NCBI GenBank assembly: GCA_023391335.1
Contig: JAEWBG010000033.1
Location: 18,269-82,268, forward strand
Length of the DNA: 64,000 bases
Reading direction: 5' to 3'
Origin: Pseudomonadota bacterium
Lineage (GTDB): Bacteria; Pseudomonadota; Gammaproteobacteria; Steroidobacterales; Steroidobacteraceae
Shown: positions 36,395-46,639 of the stretch, piece after piece
Position numbering within the stretch: position 1 is the first letter of the stretch
Layout: the number at the start of each line of letters is the position of its first letter
Translations under genes and position numbers: made by a program
The notes under the pieces: generated by a model
Database searches by the model: none
Told to the model about the DNA's origin: nothing
What the model saw: the letters and a program-made list of their open reading frames with translations, nothing else

Positions 36395-37198
36395 ATGGCA
36401 TCTCAATACGACCCAACTTCACGTCCGCTTGCGATTGTCACCGGTGCCTCGAGCGGCATCGGTCGTGAGCTCGCCACCATCGCCGCAAGAGAGGGCTTCG
36501 ATTTGATCGTCGCCGCAGATCGCTCGCTGCAAGATGCGCTGAGCGAACTTCAAAGCCTCGGCGCACGTGTCGAAGCTGTGGAAGCCGACCTCGCAACCCA
36601 AGAAGGCGTGGATCGACTCTACGCGAAGGCTGCAGGCAGACCGATCGCAGCGTTGATGGCCAATGCAGGTCATGGCCTCGGCAAAGGCTTTCTCGATCAA
36701 GACTTCTCTGAGGCCAAGCACGTCGTCGATACGAACATCACCGGGACGATTTACCTGATCCAGAAAGTTGGGCGCGACATGCGCCAACGAGGAGAAGGCA
36801 AGATTCTGATCACGCGTTCGATTGCGGGCTTCATGCCCGGCGCGTTCCAAGCTGTCTATAACGGCACGAAAGCATTCATCGACTCGTTCTCATTCGCGCT
36901 GCGTGAGGAACTGAAAGACACCGGCGTGACCGTCACGTGCTTAATGCCGGGACCGACGGATACGGAATTCTTCGAACGCGCCGACTTGATGGATACGGAT
37001 GTCGGAACCGACGACAGCAAGGACGATCCGGTGAAAGTTGCCGAGGTCGGCTTCAAGGCCATGATGGATGGGGAAAGCGATGTGGTCGCGGGTTTGAAGA
37101 ATAAGTTTCAGACGACGATGGCCAACGTCACTCCGAACGAAGTGTTGGCGAAGCAGCATCGCAAGATCGCGGAGCCAGGTTCTGCGTCGAAACAGTAA
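36395..37198 (+). CDS. short-chain dehydrogenase/reductase
   Basis: This 267-residue cytosolic NAD(P)-dependent oxidoreductase carries the cofactor motif TGASSGIG (16-23), NAG near 90-92, and the catalytic Ser142, Tyr155 and Lys159 (YNGTKAF). The C-terminus is slightly long and rich in charged residues. The start is ATG 36395 with GGAG 8 bases before it; ten further in-frame codons upstream lack family sequence. The substrate is unknown. It is monocistronic between two hairpins. Confidence 0.9.
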   Translation: MASQYDPTSRPLAIVTGASSGIGRELATIAAREGFDLIVAADRSLQDALSELQSLGARVEAVEADLATQEGVDRLYAKAAGRPIAALMANAGHGLGKGFLDQDFSEAKHVVDTNITGTIYLIQKVGRDMRQRGEGKILITRSIAGFMPGAFQAVYNGTKAFIDSFSFALREELKDTGVTVTCLMPGPTDTEFFERADLMDTDVGTDDSKDDPVKVAEVGFKAMMDGESDVVAGLKNKFQTTMANVTPNEVLAKQHRKIAEPGSASKQ

Positions 37199-37210
37199 CT
37201 TCAGCAATCT

Positions 37211-37240
37211 GAGCCGACCGGCGAAAAACCCGGTCGGCTC
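37211..37240. terminator. bidirectional terminator-like hairpin
   Basis: GAGCCGACCGG (37211-37221) and CCGGTCGGCTC (37230-37240) form a perfect 11-bp stem with an A-rich 8-base loop, followed by TCTTCTC. It sits between the convergent SDR and formyltransferase-like genes and can serve both. Confidence 0.75.
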
Positions 37241-37253
37241 TCTTCTCGCCCGG

Positions 37254-39086
37254 CTACATCACGCGCGCACGACGCATTGGGGCGCGCCCATCGATCACCT
37301 CGCAATCGCCGACGCGATTAAAGGTGTGCACTCCAAAAATACCGAACTTCTGCGGCTCGGGCGCCAGCACCGAGATCGGTTTCTCTTCGTAGGTCGCTGA
37401 ACCGATCTTGAACTCATTGAAGCTCACCGAATATCCATATCCATTCGAGCAATCCTGACTCACACGTAGCAACCTGCCCTGGTCTTCGATGACAGAACCT
37501 CCGCACCGAGCCCAACGCACGTCGTTGCTAACGGCACCGGCCGGATGCAATTTCCACGGCCCTTGAGGCGTCGGCGCTTCGAACAACAAGGTCGTCGAGA
37601 CAGCGCCGGCTACGATGCGGGGTGACACGAACATGTACCAGCGTCCTTCGAATTGAAACAAAGACGAATCGGAAGCAGCCATGTCGAGCAGTACGGAATC
37701 CAACACCCAGTCATCGGGAAAGCGGCGCGCGCGGTACAACTGAATCTGCCCCGCGTGTTCCGTCTCCGGGATCATCCATGTGGCGCCTTCGTGTTTGAAA
37801 ATATACGGGTAGGAAAGGTGATAGGGACGCTCGAGGATTGTTCGCACGTCCACGAGCCGGCCATTCTCCACCTTACCGGCTGCAATCACGCCACGCTGTT
37901 CTGCGTAAATGAAATCTTCGAAGACGGCCCACGTCTCGCCTGCTTCCTGCACGAGGAAGGGATCTGCCCAGAATCGACCGCGCGGACTTTCGATCCACTG
38001 AAAGCCAGAGAGACTCGGTGCACTTTGACGATACAGCGGGTCCGCAGAGCGGCGGATCGCGATGCGCCAGTGAGTGATATCGGAGCTGGATCGCAACTTT
38101 CGCGTAGCAGCGCGCACTCCGACCGGCACCAGCCACTTCGCCATCTCTAGGTTGTTTGGCTGCCGATAAATCGCGCGCTTACCTCGATACTGCTGGGGAC
38201 GGAAAACTTTCTTCTGCAAGTGCTCCCAGCCAAATCGGTGCAGCTCGTTCAACTTCTGGATGACGAAATGCTGCGTCGACCAATACACGTTGAAGCGATT
38301 CATCGATACTGACGGACGCGGTGCGGTCGATAACATTCCACGTACGAATACCGGGCCGGCATCCAGCGATTCTTCCAATCGCTGCAATACAGCGCCGCTC
38401 AATGGGTTGTTTTCCATGAGCTCCCACATCAAGGCCGGTCCGCCGCGATAGCGCTCGCTGTCGCCGTGGTGATACGACCACACCCCGTAACGTGCGGCGT
38501 GCAAAATCTCGCCGCGAATGATTCGGAAACCGAACCGCAGAATCACATCGAGCTGCAGCGCCTTGATGCGTTCGATCGCATCCGCTGGGAAGCGATCCAC
38601 GAAGCCCTTCTGAATGGGGACGACACGGATGCGCTCCACGCCTTCGAAAAGATCGCTGCAATCTACCGCTGCGCACGGATCGGGTTGCACCCGAAAGCGA
38701 CGGTCGAGCTTGCGCATGTATGCGAAGTAACCAAGCCCGCGACGGCGCGTGCCATCGAGGAATGTGTTTGCGATCTTGGCGAGCGCTGAACGCTTGGCAG
38801 GAGGGGACGAGGTGGGCGCCGCGTTTTCGATCACCGCGACGAGCTGCGCGAAGTTCGAGGCCTGCACGTCCTCGAGAATCTTGCGCATGAACTGCTGCGC
38901 AATGGTGCCGTTGATGAGCACGCCCACGCGTAGTGGTGGGCGCTGCACATCCGACTGCCGGTACCAGGAATTGATGCTGAAGTCGGGATTCGGCAGCTTG
39001 CCGGCGACGATGTCGGCCGGCTGAATGCATTCCGTAGTGCGCTCGCCGCTGATCAGGCGCGGCAGCGCCTCGACGTTTTCATGCAT
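37254..39086 (-). CDS. formyltransferase-like/beta-propeller fusion protein
   Basis: This 610-residue cytosolic protein has two parts. Residues about 50-300 resemble the formyltransferase fold: LRVGVLINGTIAQQFMRKIL, DVILRFGFRIIRGEILHAARYG, then SYHHGDSERYRGGPALMW and LEESLDAGPVFVRG. The His-x-x-Asp/Gly and Asp of the active site are present, but the usual Asn of N-x-H is replaced by Ser (S-Y-H). Residues about 350-600 look like the five-bladed propeller domain found at the N-terminus of plant glucosaminyl-inositolphosphorylceramide transferases (FWADPFLVQEAGETWAVFED, SYPYIFKHEGATWMIPET). Such fusions suggest sugar N-formylation or glycan decoration; that is inference. Confidence 0.65.
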   Translation of the reverse strand: MHENVEALPRLISGERTTECIQPADIVAGKLPNPDFSINSWYRQSDVQRPPLRVGVLINGTIAQQFMRKILEDVQASNFAQLVAVIENAAPTSSPPAKRSALAKIANTFLDGTRRRGLGYFAYMRKLDRRFRVQPDPCAAVDCSDLFEGVERIRVVPIQKGFVDRFPADAIERIKALQLDVILRFGFRIIRGEILHAARYGVWSYHHGDSERYRGGPALMWELMENNPLSGAVLQRLEESLDAGPVFVRGMLSTAPRPSVSMNRFNVYWSTQHFVIQKLNELHRFGWEHLQKKVFRPQQYRGKRAIYRQPNNLEMAKWLVPVGVRAATRKLRSSSDITHWRIAIRRSADPLYRQSAPSLSGFQWIESPRGRFWADPFLVQEAGETWAVFEDFIYAEQRGVIAAGKVENGRLVDVRTILERPYHLSYPYIFKHEGATWMIPETEHAGQIQLYRARRFPDDWVLDSVLLDMAASDSSLFQFEGRWYMFVSPRIVAGAVSTTLLFEAPTPQGPWKLHPAGAVSNDVRWARCGGSVIEDQGRLLRVSQDCSNGYGYSVSFNEFKIGSATYEEKPISVLAPEPQKFGIFGVHTFNRVGDCEVIDGRAPMRRARVM

Positions 39087-39157
39087 GGAGGCATCACTTC
39101 ACCAAAGGGATGCCACTGAACTGCTCAGACCTTGAGGGAGTTCCCGACCCCCGATCC

Positions 39158-39562
39158 TCATTTCAAGGGCGAGTAATCGGTCGCCTCGACGAAGACCGAC
39201 TCTACCTTCGTGACGATCGGTCCATTGGCTTCGGAATCAGCCCTGACCTTCTGCCACTCCGGATCCTTGCCAAATTCGTCCCAGCTCCTCTTGGCGGCTT
39301 CGCGGCTCTTATGCGCCAGGATATAGATGAGCGTGTGGCCCGCGAGCGGCGGATCCTGCGGCATCCAATAACCGATATTCACCATTCCGTGGCGCTCGAA
39401 GATTTCCATCGTGTGCTCGCGAAAGCGCTTGTTGAGCGCGTCCAACTTTCCTTCCGGCGTCGTGTACGTGCGAATCTCGAACACGCGATGGGGCGGATCG
39501 GCGGCGACTGCGGCACCGGCAAACCAAGCAACTGCAATCAATACCAAAGCTCTTAAACGCAT
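39158..39562 (-). CDS. NIPSNAP family protein, exported
   Basis: This 134-residue protein has a signal peptide (MRLRALVLIAVAWFAGAAVA). The mature part fits NIPSNAP: VFEIRTYTTPEGKLDALNKR, then IGYWMPQDPP and LIYILAHKSREAAKRSW. The domain is a dimeric alpha/beta-barrel-type ferredoxin fold with no established enzymatic role. The start is ATG with GAAGGG close upstream. It lies 46 bases downstream of the malic enzyme stop, on the same strand, so the two may be co-transcribed. Confidence 0.87.
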   Translation of the reverse strand: MRLRALVLIAVAWFAGAAVAADPPHRVFEIRTYTTPEGKLDALNKRFREHTMEIFERHGMVNIGYWMPQDPPLAGHTLIYILAHKSREAAKRSWDEFGKDPEWQKVRADSEANGPIVTKVESVFVEATDYSPLK

Positions 39563-39608
39563 ACTTACCCTTCACACCCATCGAGTGTCGTGAACCCTAG
39601 CGTATCGC

Positions 39609-41918
39609 TCACTGTGCCGCATTCGCCTGAGCCACCGTAAGGACGGTCATATTGACGATGCGACGTACCGTCGCCGACGGCGTGAGAATGTGCACTGGCG
39701 CGGCCGGCCCCAGCAAGATCGAGCCGATCACCACATTGTTCCCCGCGGCGGTCTTGAGCAGGTTGTAAGCGATATTCGCCGCGTCGAGATTGGGCATGAC
39801 TAACAAATTCGCCGGCCCCTGCAGTGTGGTGTCAGGCAGAATCTTCCTGCGAATGGATTCATCCAGCGCGCAGTCGCCGTGCATTTCGCCATCGACTTGC
39901 AAAGTCGGCGCACGTTCACGAAGCAGCGCCAGCACATTGCGCATCTTGGTTGCCGATGCGTCATCGTGCGTTCCAAAGTTCGAATGCGATAGCAACGCGA
40001 CGTTCGGCTCGAGCCGGAAACGGCGCATCACTTCAACGGCACTGATGGTGATCTCCGCCAGTTGTTCGGCTGTGGGATCGAGGTTGATGTGCGTATCGAC
40101 GATGAAAAGCTGGCGATCCGGCAAGATCAAGGCATTCATCGCACCGTAGGTCGTCGCACCGGGCCGCTTGCCGATCACTTGGTCGATGTATTGCAGATGG
40201 CGTGCAGCGGTGCTGATCGTGCCGCAGATCATGCCGTCGGCCGCGCCTTTGCGCACCAGCATCGAGGCGATCAGCGTCGTGCGGCGGCGCATTTCCAACT
40301 TCGCATATTGCGCAGTCACGCCTCGCCGCATCATCAAGCGGTGGTATTCCATCCAGAATTCGCGATGCCGCGGATCGTGCTCCGGATTGACGACTTCGAA
40401 TTGCTCGCCGGGGCGCAGGCTCAAACCGAACCGCTTGATGCGGTTTTCAATTACGGCGGGCCGGCCGACGAGAATCGGCCGCGCCAAGCCTTCTTCGACG
40501 ATGATCTGCGTTGACCGCAAGATGCGCTCATCCTCGCCTTCTGCGAAGACGATCCGCGAGCGTTGCGGCGGTGCTTTGCGAGCAGCCGCATACACCGGCT
40601 TCATGATCGTGCCGGACTGATAGACGAACTGCTGCAGTTGCTGGCGATAGGTTTCGAAATCCGCAATCGGCCGGCTCGCAACGCCTGAATCCATTGCCGC
40701 TTTCGCGACCGCGGGTGCAATGTGAACGATGAGTCGCGGATCGAAAGGTTTCGGAATCAAATATTCAGGACCGAAGTGCAGGTCCTCGATGCCATAGGCA
40801 CTCGCCACCACATCGCTGTGACCCAAGCGTGCGAGCTGTGCGATCGCGCGCACGGCCGCGATTTCCATTTCTCGCGTGATCGTGGTTGCTCCCGCATCCA
40901 ACGCGCCGCGAAAGATGAAAGGGAAGCACAACACGTTATTCACTTGGTTTGGGTAGTCCGAACGACCTGTGGCAATCACCGCATCGTCCCGCACTGCTTT
41001 GACTTCATCCGGCAGAATTTCCGGCGTCGGATTCGCAAGCGCGAAGATCAGCGGCTGCTCAGCCATTCTCTTGACCATCTCCGCCTTCAGCACGCCGCCG
41101 GCAGACAGACCAAGGAAGATGTCTGCTCCTTGGATAATGTCCGACAACGTGCGCGCATCGGTGCGTTGTGCGAAGCGCGCCTTCTCCGGATCCATCAACT
41201 CGGCACGACCTTCGTACACCACACCCGCAAGATCGCTCAGCCAAATGTTCTCTTTTCGCAGGCCAAGTTCGACCAACAAATCGACGCAGGCGAGCGCAGC
41301 GGCACCCGCCCCGCTGACGACGAGCTTCACGGCATCGATGCGCTTGCCGACAAGAGACAACCCGTTGAGCACCGCGGCGCCGACGATGATAGCCGTGCCG
41401 TGCTGATCGTCGTGGAACACCGGAATCTTCATGCGAGCGCGCAGTTTGCGTTCGATTTCGAAGCATTCAGGCGCTTTGATATCTTCGAGATTGATGCCGC
41501 CGAATGTGGGCTCGAGTGCGGCAATGATCTCGACCAATTTGTCTGGATCGCGCTGATCGAGCTCGATGTCGAACACATCGATGCCGGCGAACTTTTTGAA
41601 GAGGACCGCCTTGCCCTCCATCACCGGCTTGGCAGCCAACGGTCCGATTGCTCCTAATCCCAGCACAGCGGTGCCGTTGGTCACAACACCGACGAGATTG
41701 CCTCGCGACGTGTAGCGGAACGCGGTGGCGGGATCGGCCGCGATTTCTTCGCATGCGACTGCGACACCGGGAGAGTATGCGAGCGCCAGATCATGCTGAT
41801 TGGAGAGCTTCTTGGTTGGGGTGACCGAGATCTTCCCTGGCGAGGGTAGCTCGTGATACGCGAGCGCCGCTTCCCGCAGGCTTTCTCGCATCTTGATACC
41901 CGTCCCATCGTTTGCCAT
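39609..41918 (-). CDS. maeB: NADP-dependent malic enzyme with phosphotransacetylase-like domain
   Basis: This cytosolic enzyme oxidatively decarboxylates malate to pyruvate. The 769-residue protein has the MaeB architecture: malic-enzyme N-domain ([50 protein letters not shown]), NAD(P)-binding domain ([16 protein letters not shown]) and, from about residue 435, an acetyl/butyryl-transferase-like domain ([16 protein letters not shown]). The latter is usually a regulatory acetyl-CoA-binding part. I use ATG 41918 ([13 protein letters not shown]), since the extra seven residues of the longer frame are not family-like. It is well conserved throughout. Confidence 0.94.
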   Translation of the reverse strand: MANDGTGIKMRESLREAALAYHELPSPGKISVTPTKKLSNQHDLALAYSPGVAVACEEIAADPATAFRYTSRGNLVGVVTNGTAVLGLGAIGPLAAKPVMEGKAVLFKKFAGIDVFDIELDQRDPDKLVEIIAALEPTFGGINLEDIKAPECFEIERKLRARMKIPVFHDDQHGTAIIVGAAVLNGLSLVGKRIDAVKLVVSGAGAAALACVDLLVELGLRKENIWLSDLAGVVYEGRAELMDPEKARFAQRTDARTLSDIIQGADIFLGLSAGGVLKAEMVKRMAEQPLIFALANPTPEILPDEVKAVRDDAVIATGRSDYPNQVNNVLCFPFIFRGALDAGATTITREMEIAAVRAIAQLARLGHSDVVASAYGIEDLHFGPEYLIPKPFDPRLIVHIAPAVAKAAMDSGVASRPIADFETYRQQLQQFVYQSGTIMKPVYAAARKAPPQRSRIVFAEGEDERILRSTQIIVEEGLARPILVGRPAVIENRIKRFGLSLRPGEQFEVVNPEHDPRHREFWMEYHRLMMRRGVTAQYAKLEMRRRTTLIASMLVRKGAADGMICGTISTAARHLQYIDQVIGKRPGATTYGAMNALILPDRQLFIVDTHINLDPTAEQLAEITISAVEVMRRFRLEPNVALLSHSNFGTHDDASATKMRNVLALLRERAPTLQVDGEMHGDCALDESIRRKILPDTTLQGPANLLVMPNLDAANIAYNLLKTAAGNNVVIGSILLGPAAPVHILTPSATVRRIVNMTVLTVAQANAAQ

Positions 41919-41996
41919 GTGCACTGCCCTTCCGACCAATTTGTCGGACTATAGTGCACACTGGCCGCCACAAGCATTCAAATATCGATCTCGCAA

Positions 41997-42752
41997 TCAG
42001 TACGGGTCCAGGTTGATATAGCTCAGAGGTTGGCCGGTCTTGCGATCGACGAGTACGGTCCAAAACCCAGTGCGGTGCTTCACCGGAAGCCAGCCGAGCT
42101 GCGCAGCATCGCGATTGGCCTCGCGAACCGCATTTTCAATTTGAGTTCGCGCTTCAGGCTTCCTGTGCTCTAGAACTTCGATGGTCTCCGCTTTCTGACT
42201 GACCGTGGGTGCGACGGTCTGGTATGGAATATAAAAACGCGGCCGGACCGAAATGTCGCGTCCTTCCAATCCTGCGAATAGAGCATCGTTGTGTTCTGTA
42301 GGGCTGACGTAGGTGCCGACCAGCTTTGGACCAAACTTCGGCAGCGTTCTGTATTCCTCTCTTTTCGCCTGTTCCAACTCCGATTTTTCTATCTCGGATG
42401 CTGTCACCACCTCGAAGCGATCCGTCACGAAAGCGACGTAAACAGGCCGTGCCCCCGAAACCACGTATACGCCGTAAAGCAGTGCCGCCAATTGAACGGT
42501 GCCCACGACCGCATAATCGATGAGCAACTCACGCTTCGATTTGGAACTGTTGTAGATGACGAGTGAAATCAGCGGGCCCAGCGCCAAATCGCAGCCGATG
42601 ACCAGAAGAAACAGCTTCGTACCACCCACCATCTCCTGGAAGGGCGCCGGAAACCACACGAAGAAGATCAGCGCAGCGGCGCACGCCGCCACACCTAGCG
42701 TCACCAGAAAGTGAATGCCGAATGCGAGGAATTTCTCGCGCCAACGAATCAT
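41997..42752 (-). CDS. TfpX/TfpZ-family type IV pilin accessory protein
   Basis: This 251-residue inner-membrane protein has three N-terminal helices (FGIHFLVTLGVAACAAALIFF, LFLLVIGCDLALGPLISLVIY, YAVVGTVQLAALLYGVYVV), followed by a soluble domain of about 150 residues ending in WTVLVDRKTGQPLSYINLDP. This is the pattern of TfpX/TfpZ chaperone-like proteins that assist a cognate major pilin. No pilin gene lies in the window, so it appears to be an orphan. It has a strong ribosome-binding site, AAGGAG, 6 bases before the ATG. It is divergent from the M20 peptidase across about 245 bases. Confidence 0.82.
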   Translation of the reverse strand: MIRWREKFLAFGIHFLVTLGVAACAAALIFFVWFPAPFQEMVGGTKLFLLVIGCDLALGPLISLVIYNSSKSKRELLIDYAVVGTVQLAALLYGVYVVSGARPVYVAFVTDRFEVVTASEIEKSELEQAKREEYRTLPKFGPKLVGTYVSPTEHNDALFAGLEGRDISVRPRFYIPYQTVAPTVSQKAETIEVLEHRKPEARTQIENAVREANRDAAQLGWLPVKHRTGFWTVLVDRKTGQPLSYINLDPY

Positions 42753-42997
42753 GCTCTGCTCCTTCTTGTGCGGGCCGCGCTGACCGGCTCGTGCAGCCGC
42801 GTTCGTGAACGGAATATAGCCAATCGGCTCGTCGCATCAGCCGTGATTTCCATCGCAAAAAGATTTCCAGTCAGGCCCCAAGCAGCTCAACTGACAAAGA
42901 TTTCACGCGAGGCGCGCCCCTCAACATTCGGTAAGGCGCAACTAGCGAGCGTCCGATCGCGGACCTATCCTTCGCGCCTCCTACCCAGGTCTTTCAC

Positions 42998-44449
42998 ATG
43001 CGCCAACTCAGATTACTGACACTTCCGCTGTGCTTAATCGCAGCAGCTTCCTCAGGTGCGGAACTCTTTCACGCGAAAACCAGCGCTGCATCCAAGTCGG
43101 CTCGCGCAGGCGAAAACGAATTCCGCGATCTCTATAGGGAACTCGTGGAAATCAACACGACTCAATCGGCTGGCTCGTGCACCAAAGCGGCTCAGGCCAT
43201 GCAGGCTCGCCTCCTCAAGGCAGGCTATGCGCAAGAAAACCTACATCTGATCGTCCCACCCGATCGCCCGAAAGACGGCAATCTCGTTGCCGAACTGAAG
43301 GGCACGAATGCGAAACCCAAACCGATCCTGCTACTGGCACACATCGACGTTGTAGAAGCTAAGAGAGAAGACTGGCAGCGCGATCCGTTCACGCTCACGG
43401 AAGAGGATGGCTACTTCTACGGTCGCGGTGCCGCGGACGACAAAGCGATGGCCGCTGTGTTCACGGATGCCATGGCACGATTCAAACGCGAAGGATACCG
43501 GCCGAAGCGCGGCATCAAGATGGCTCTCACGTGCGGTGAAGAAACGCCAAACGTGTTCAACGGTGTCGAATATCTGATCCAGCACCATCGGCCTCTCATC
43601 GATGCGGAGTTCGCAATCAACGAAGGCGGCGGCGGTCGGTTCGATCAACAGACCACCAAATACCTGTACAACGGCGTGCAAGTCGGCGAGAAGCTGTATC
43701 AGGATTTCACGCTGGAAACGACCAACAAAGGCGGCCACTCATCGCGCCCGACTCCTGACAATGCGATTTACGAATTGGCACAGGCGTTGATCAAGATTCA
43801 AGCGTTTGAGTTTCCGGTCGAGTTCAATCAGACCACTCGCGCGTACTTGCAAACTTTCGGCGACATTGTCGTCGGCACTCAAGGCGCCGACATGAAAGCC
43901 GCCGCGCAGTCGCAGGACCCAGCAGCAATCGCCCGGCTCGAGCAAGATCCGACGATGAACGGAATGCTGCACACCACCTGTGTCGCAACCATGATCGATG
44001 GCGGTCACGCACCCAACGCATTGCCTCAGCATGTCAGCGCAAATGTGAATTGCCGCATCTTTCCCGGACACGCTCCGGAAGAAGTACGTCAGACTTTGAT
44101 CAAAGTCATCGGCGATGAGAACGTGAAGGTCAGCTTCCAAGCGCCGCCGGAAACACCCGGCGCGCCGCCGCAACTCACGAAGCAAGTGATGGCGCCGATA
44201 GAGGCTCTCACACGCGACATGTTTCCTGGCGTACCCGTGTTGCCGACGCAGGCTTCGGGCGCAACCGACGGGCGGTTCCTGACCCCGATCGGCATTCCCA
44301 CATACGGCGTTTCAGGAATGTTTTCGGATGGCGCCACGACGAACGCGCACGGACTCAACGAGCGCATTCGCGTTCAGTCGCTGATGGAAGGGCGAGAGTT
44401 TTTGTACCGGCTTACGAAGATGTACGCCGATGGACGCGAGAAGCCCTAG
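42998..44449 (+). CDS. exported M20-family metallopeptidase
   Basis: This 483-residue dizinc peptidase has a signal peptide (MRQLRLLTLPLCLIAAASSG). Metal-ligand segments are visible: AHIDVV, GRGAADDKA with the bridging Asp, TCGEETP with the catalytic Glu pair, NEGGGG, and a C-terminal His in TTNAHGLNERI. The dimerisation lid begins near KGGHSSRPTPDNAIYELA. Length and motifs fit the M20/M25/M40 group; the preferred peptide is unknown. The last 4 bases overlap the convergent tspO gene. Confidence 0.92.
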   Translation: MRQLRLLTLPLCLIAAASSGAELFHAKTSAASKSARAGENEFRDLYRELVEINTTQSAGSCTKAAQAMQARLLKAGYAQENLHLIVPPDRPKDGNLVAELKGTNAKPKPILLLAHIDVVEAKREDWQRDPFTLTEEDGYFYGRGAADDKAMAAVFTDAMARFKREGYRPKRGIKMALTCGEETPNVFNGVEYLIQHHRPLIDAEFAINEGGGGRFDQQTTKYLYNGVQVGEKLYQDFTLETTNKGGHSSRPTPDNAIYELAQALIKIQAFEFPVEFNQTTRAYLQTFGDIVVGTQGADMKAAAQSQDPAAIARLEQDPTMNGMLHTTCVATMIDGGHAPNALPQHVSANVNCRIFPGHAPEEVRQTLIKVIGDENVKVSFQAPPETPGAPPQLTKQVMAPIEALTRDMFPGVPVLPTQASGATDGRFLTPIGIPTYGVSGMFSDGATTNAHGLNERIRVQSLMEGREFLYRLTKMYADGREKP

Positions 44450-44928
44450 GCGTTGAGCCGATAGATTTCGAAATTGAGCACGCCCGCGAACGCTACCCAA
44501 CAGGCGAGTGGAGCCAGGCAGAACGCGGCGGGACGATCGATCTTCATCGCCACGATGATGGTCGCTACGATGCATAGCCACTGCGGCACGATATCGATCA
44601 AGCCGAGCATTGGGCTGTGCGCGCCGAAGAACAACCATGACCATGCCGCGTTCAGAACCAGCTGCGCGAAGAATAAGGTGAGTGCGAGAGTTCGAATCGA
44701 GCTGGGATGCTGGCGCAACAATCGCCAACAGCACACTGCCATCAGCACATAGAGCGTCGTCCACATGGGACCGAATATCCAATTCGGCGGGTTGAAGGCG
44801 GGCTTTTGCAAGCCCGCATACCAACTCTGCAAATTCGGAAACGTAGCCGCCTGACCTGCCAGCATCGCGGCGAGCACTGGCAACGTCGCGATTGCCAAGT
44901 GTGCCCAGGTGCGCGCAGACCAATTCAC
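44446..44928 (-). CDS. tspO: TspO/MBR family tryptophan-rich sensory protein
   Basis: This 160-residue protein has five membrane helices. It has the family's conserved WYAGLQKPAFNPPNWIFGPMW, then LNAAWSWLFFGAHSP and WVAFAGVLNFEIYRLN. TspO proteins bind tetrapyrroles and cholesterol-like ligands in the outer or inner membrane. The start is GTG with GAGGA 9 bases upstream, 10 bases after the stop of the PQQ dehydrogenase gene, so the two are probably one transcript. A link to the haem and biliverdin metabolism elsewhere in the window is possible but unproven. Confidence 0.93.
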   Translation of the reverse strand: MNWSARTWAHLAIATLPVLAAMLAGQAATFPNLQSWYAGLQKPAFNPPNWIFGPMWTTLYVLMAVCCWRLLRQHPSSIRTLALTLFFAQLVLNAAWSWLFFGAHSPMLGLIDIVPQWLCIVATIIVAMKIDRPAAFCLAPLACWVAFAGVLNFEIYRLNA

Positions 44929-44938
44929 AACATGTTCC

Positions 44939-46639
44939 TCAGCGGCGATACGCGATGCGATAAATCACGTTGGCCGCATCATCGCTCACCAAGAGGGCCC
45001 CATCGGCTGCTTCCAAAATTCCGACCGGACGTCCCCACGCGTTGCCATCGTCAGCGATGAAACCGATCAAGAAATCTTCGTACTCTCTGGTCGGCACCCC
45101 GTTCTTGATGCGCACACGCACTACTTTATGGCCGGTTCGATTCGCGCGATTCCACGAGCCGTGCATCGCAGTGAAGCCATCGCCAACATATTCCTTGGGG
45201 AATGCAGCGGCACCTGAACTCTGCTCATAGAACTCGGTTGTCAACGCGGCAGAATGAGCTTGATACAACACGTCGGGCACGATCGCTTTGCCTGCGAGAT
45301 CGGGCCGATCGCCCTTGAGCCGCGGATCCTCATGGTTGCCGAGGTAGTACCAAGGCCAACCGTAGAAGCCTCCTTCCTTCACGCGCGTGGAATAGTCGGG
45401 GACCAAGTTATCTCCGAGTCCATCGCGCTCATTCGTCGTGCACCAGAGCTCGCCCGTTTGCGGCTGAATAGTTAGTCCCACACAGTTGCGAATGCCGGTC
45501 GCAAAAATCTTCCCTGACTGCGGCGCGTTCACATCGAACACGAGCACATCCGCTCGACGAGTCTCGACATCCCATGCGGCGCCAAGCGCATGCTGTGACT
45601 CCCACGTTTTGATCTGCGCTGGCGACTTCTTAGACATTTCTTCGGCGACGTTCGATCGCGAACCGACCGAGACGAACAACCGCTTACCGTCAGGCGAGAA
45701 CGCGATATCTCGCGTCGTATGTCCGCCCGCCGCATCGGGCGCGAGTTCAGGCACCACCACTTCTGCTTTGCCGCGCGCCTTCAGATCGCCGCTTTGATAC
45801 GGAAAGCGAACGACGCGATTCAACTCCGCCACGTAGACCCATTTCGGGTCCTTCGCCGGATAGAACCGGATACCGAATGGCTGATTCATTCCATCGGCGA
45901 ATGTTTCGATTTTTTGCGCTGTGGCACCGTCGGCAGCAGGACGCAGCACCCGCACGCGTCCACGAGAGGTTTCGGAAACGAATACATCCCCATTGGGCGC
46001 AAGACGCATGCGACGCGGCCCTTGCAGGTCACTTGCGAACACGTTCACCGCGAATCCATCGGGCACCTGCAGCTTCGCATTCGAAGGCTTCTGCACAAAA
46101 CCGGGGGAATTGCGCGCCGACTCGGTCGCAAAGGGCGCGGGCAGCGCATTTGCGTCGATGTGATGCGTGCGTCCGGGGACATCGTTCTTCCAATCCGCGC
46201 CCGCACTCGCGCCCGCGGGCCGTGGCGCGTTCTTCGCTGCCTCGGGCCGCTCCTGGCTGACCGGGTGCTCGCTGAGCGAACGGAAATACGCGATGAGATT
46301 GTCGCGATCCTGTTTCGCAGGAATCGCCACGACCATGTTCGTTCCCGGAACGACTTTCGTTGGCGCGGCGAGGAATCGATCCAACGTCGCCGCGTCCCAG
46401 GTGAGATTCGAGTCCTTCAATGCTTTGGTGTACGCAAACGACGTGCTGCCCGCTTTGCGCCCGAAGACCCCGTTGAGGTCGGGACCCTGCGCGCCGCCGC
46501 CGTCGTTCGGCTCCGCGCTGTGGCACACGGTGCATTGCGAACGGAAGGTCGACCGCCCGGCCGATGCGTCAGCTCCGTAAGCGATGGAACCGCTCAACGA
46601 CGCGAAACCTAGAAGAACAGCGATCGTTGCTTTGCTCAT
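44939..46639 (-). CDS. cytochrome c-PQQ-type sugar dehydrogenase fusion
   Basis: This 566-residue periplasmic protein has a signal peptide (MSKATIAVLLGFASLSGSIA). Residues about 24-115 are a class I cytochrome c with haem motif C36-T-V-C39-H40 and axial Met102. Residues about 185-560 are a soluble glucose-dehydrogenase/L-sorbosone-dehydrogenase-like six-blade propeller (LRLAPNGDVFVSE-like start, GGHTTRDIAFSPDGKRLFVSVGS, NERDGLGDNLVPDY, GGFYGWPWYY, FTAMHGSWNR). It probably oxidises a sugar or aldehyde and passes electrons to its own haem. The ATG 46639 has AGGAG 8 bases upstream. It is followed by tspO. Confidence 0.88.
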   Translation of the reverse strand: MSKATIAVLLGFASLSGSIAYGADASAGRSTFRSQCTVCHSAEPNDGGGAQGPDLNGVFGRKAGSTSFAYTKALKDSNLTWDAATLDRFLAAPTKVVPGTNMVVAIPAKQDRDNLIAYFRSLSEHPVSQERPEAAKNAPRPAGASAGADWKNDVPGRTHHIDANALPAPFATESARNSPGFVQKPSNAKLQVPDGFAVNVFASDLQGPRRMRLAPNGDVFVSETSRGRVRVLRPAADGATAQKIETFADGMNQPFGIRFYPAKDPKWVYVAELNRVVRFPYQSGDLKARGKAEVVVPELAPDAAGGHTTRDIAFSPDGKRLFVSVGSRSNVAEEMSKKSPAQIKTWESQHALGAAWDVETRRADVLVFDVNAPQSGKIFATGIRNCVGLTIQPQTGELWCTTNERDGLGDNLVPDYSTRVKEGGFYGWPWYYLGNHEDPRLKGDRPDLAGKAIVPDVLYQAHSAALTTEFYEQSSGAAAFPKEYVGDGFTAMHGSWNRANRTGHKVVRVRIKNGVPTREYEDFLIGFIADDGNAWGRPVGILEAADGALLVSDDAANVIYRIAYRR

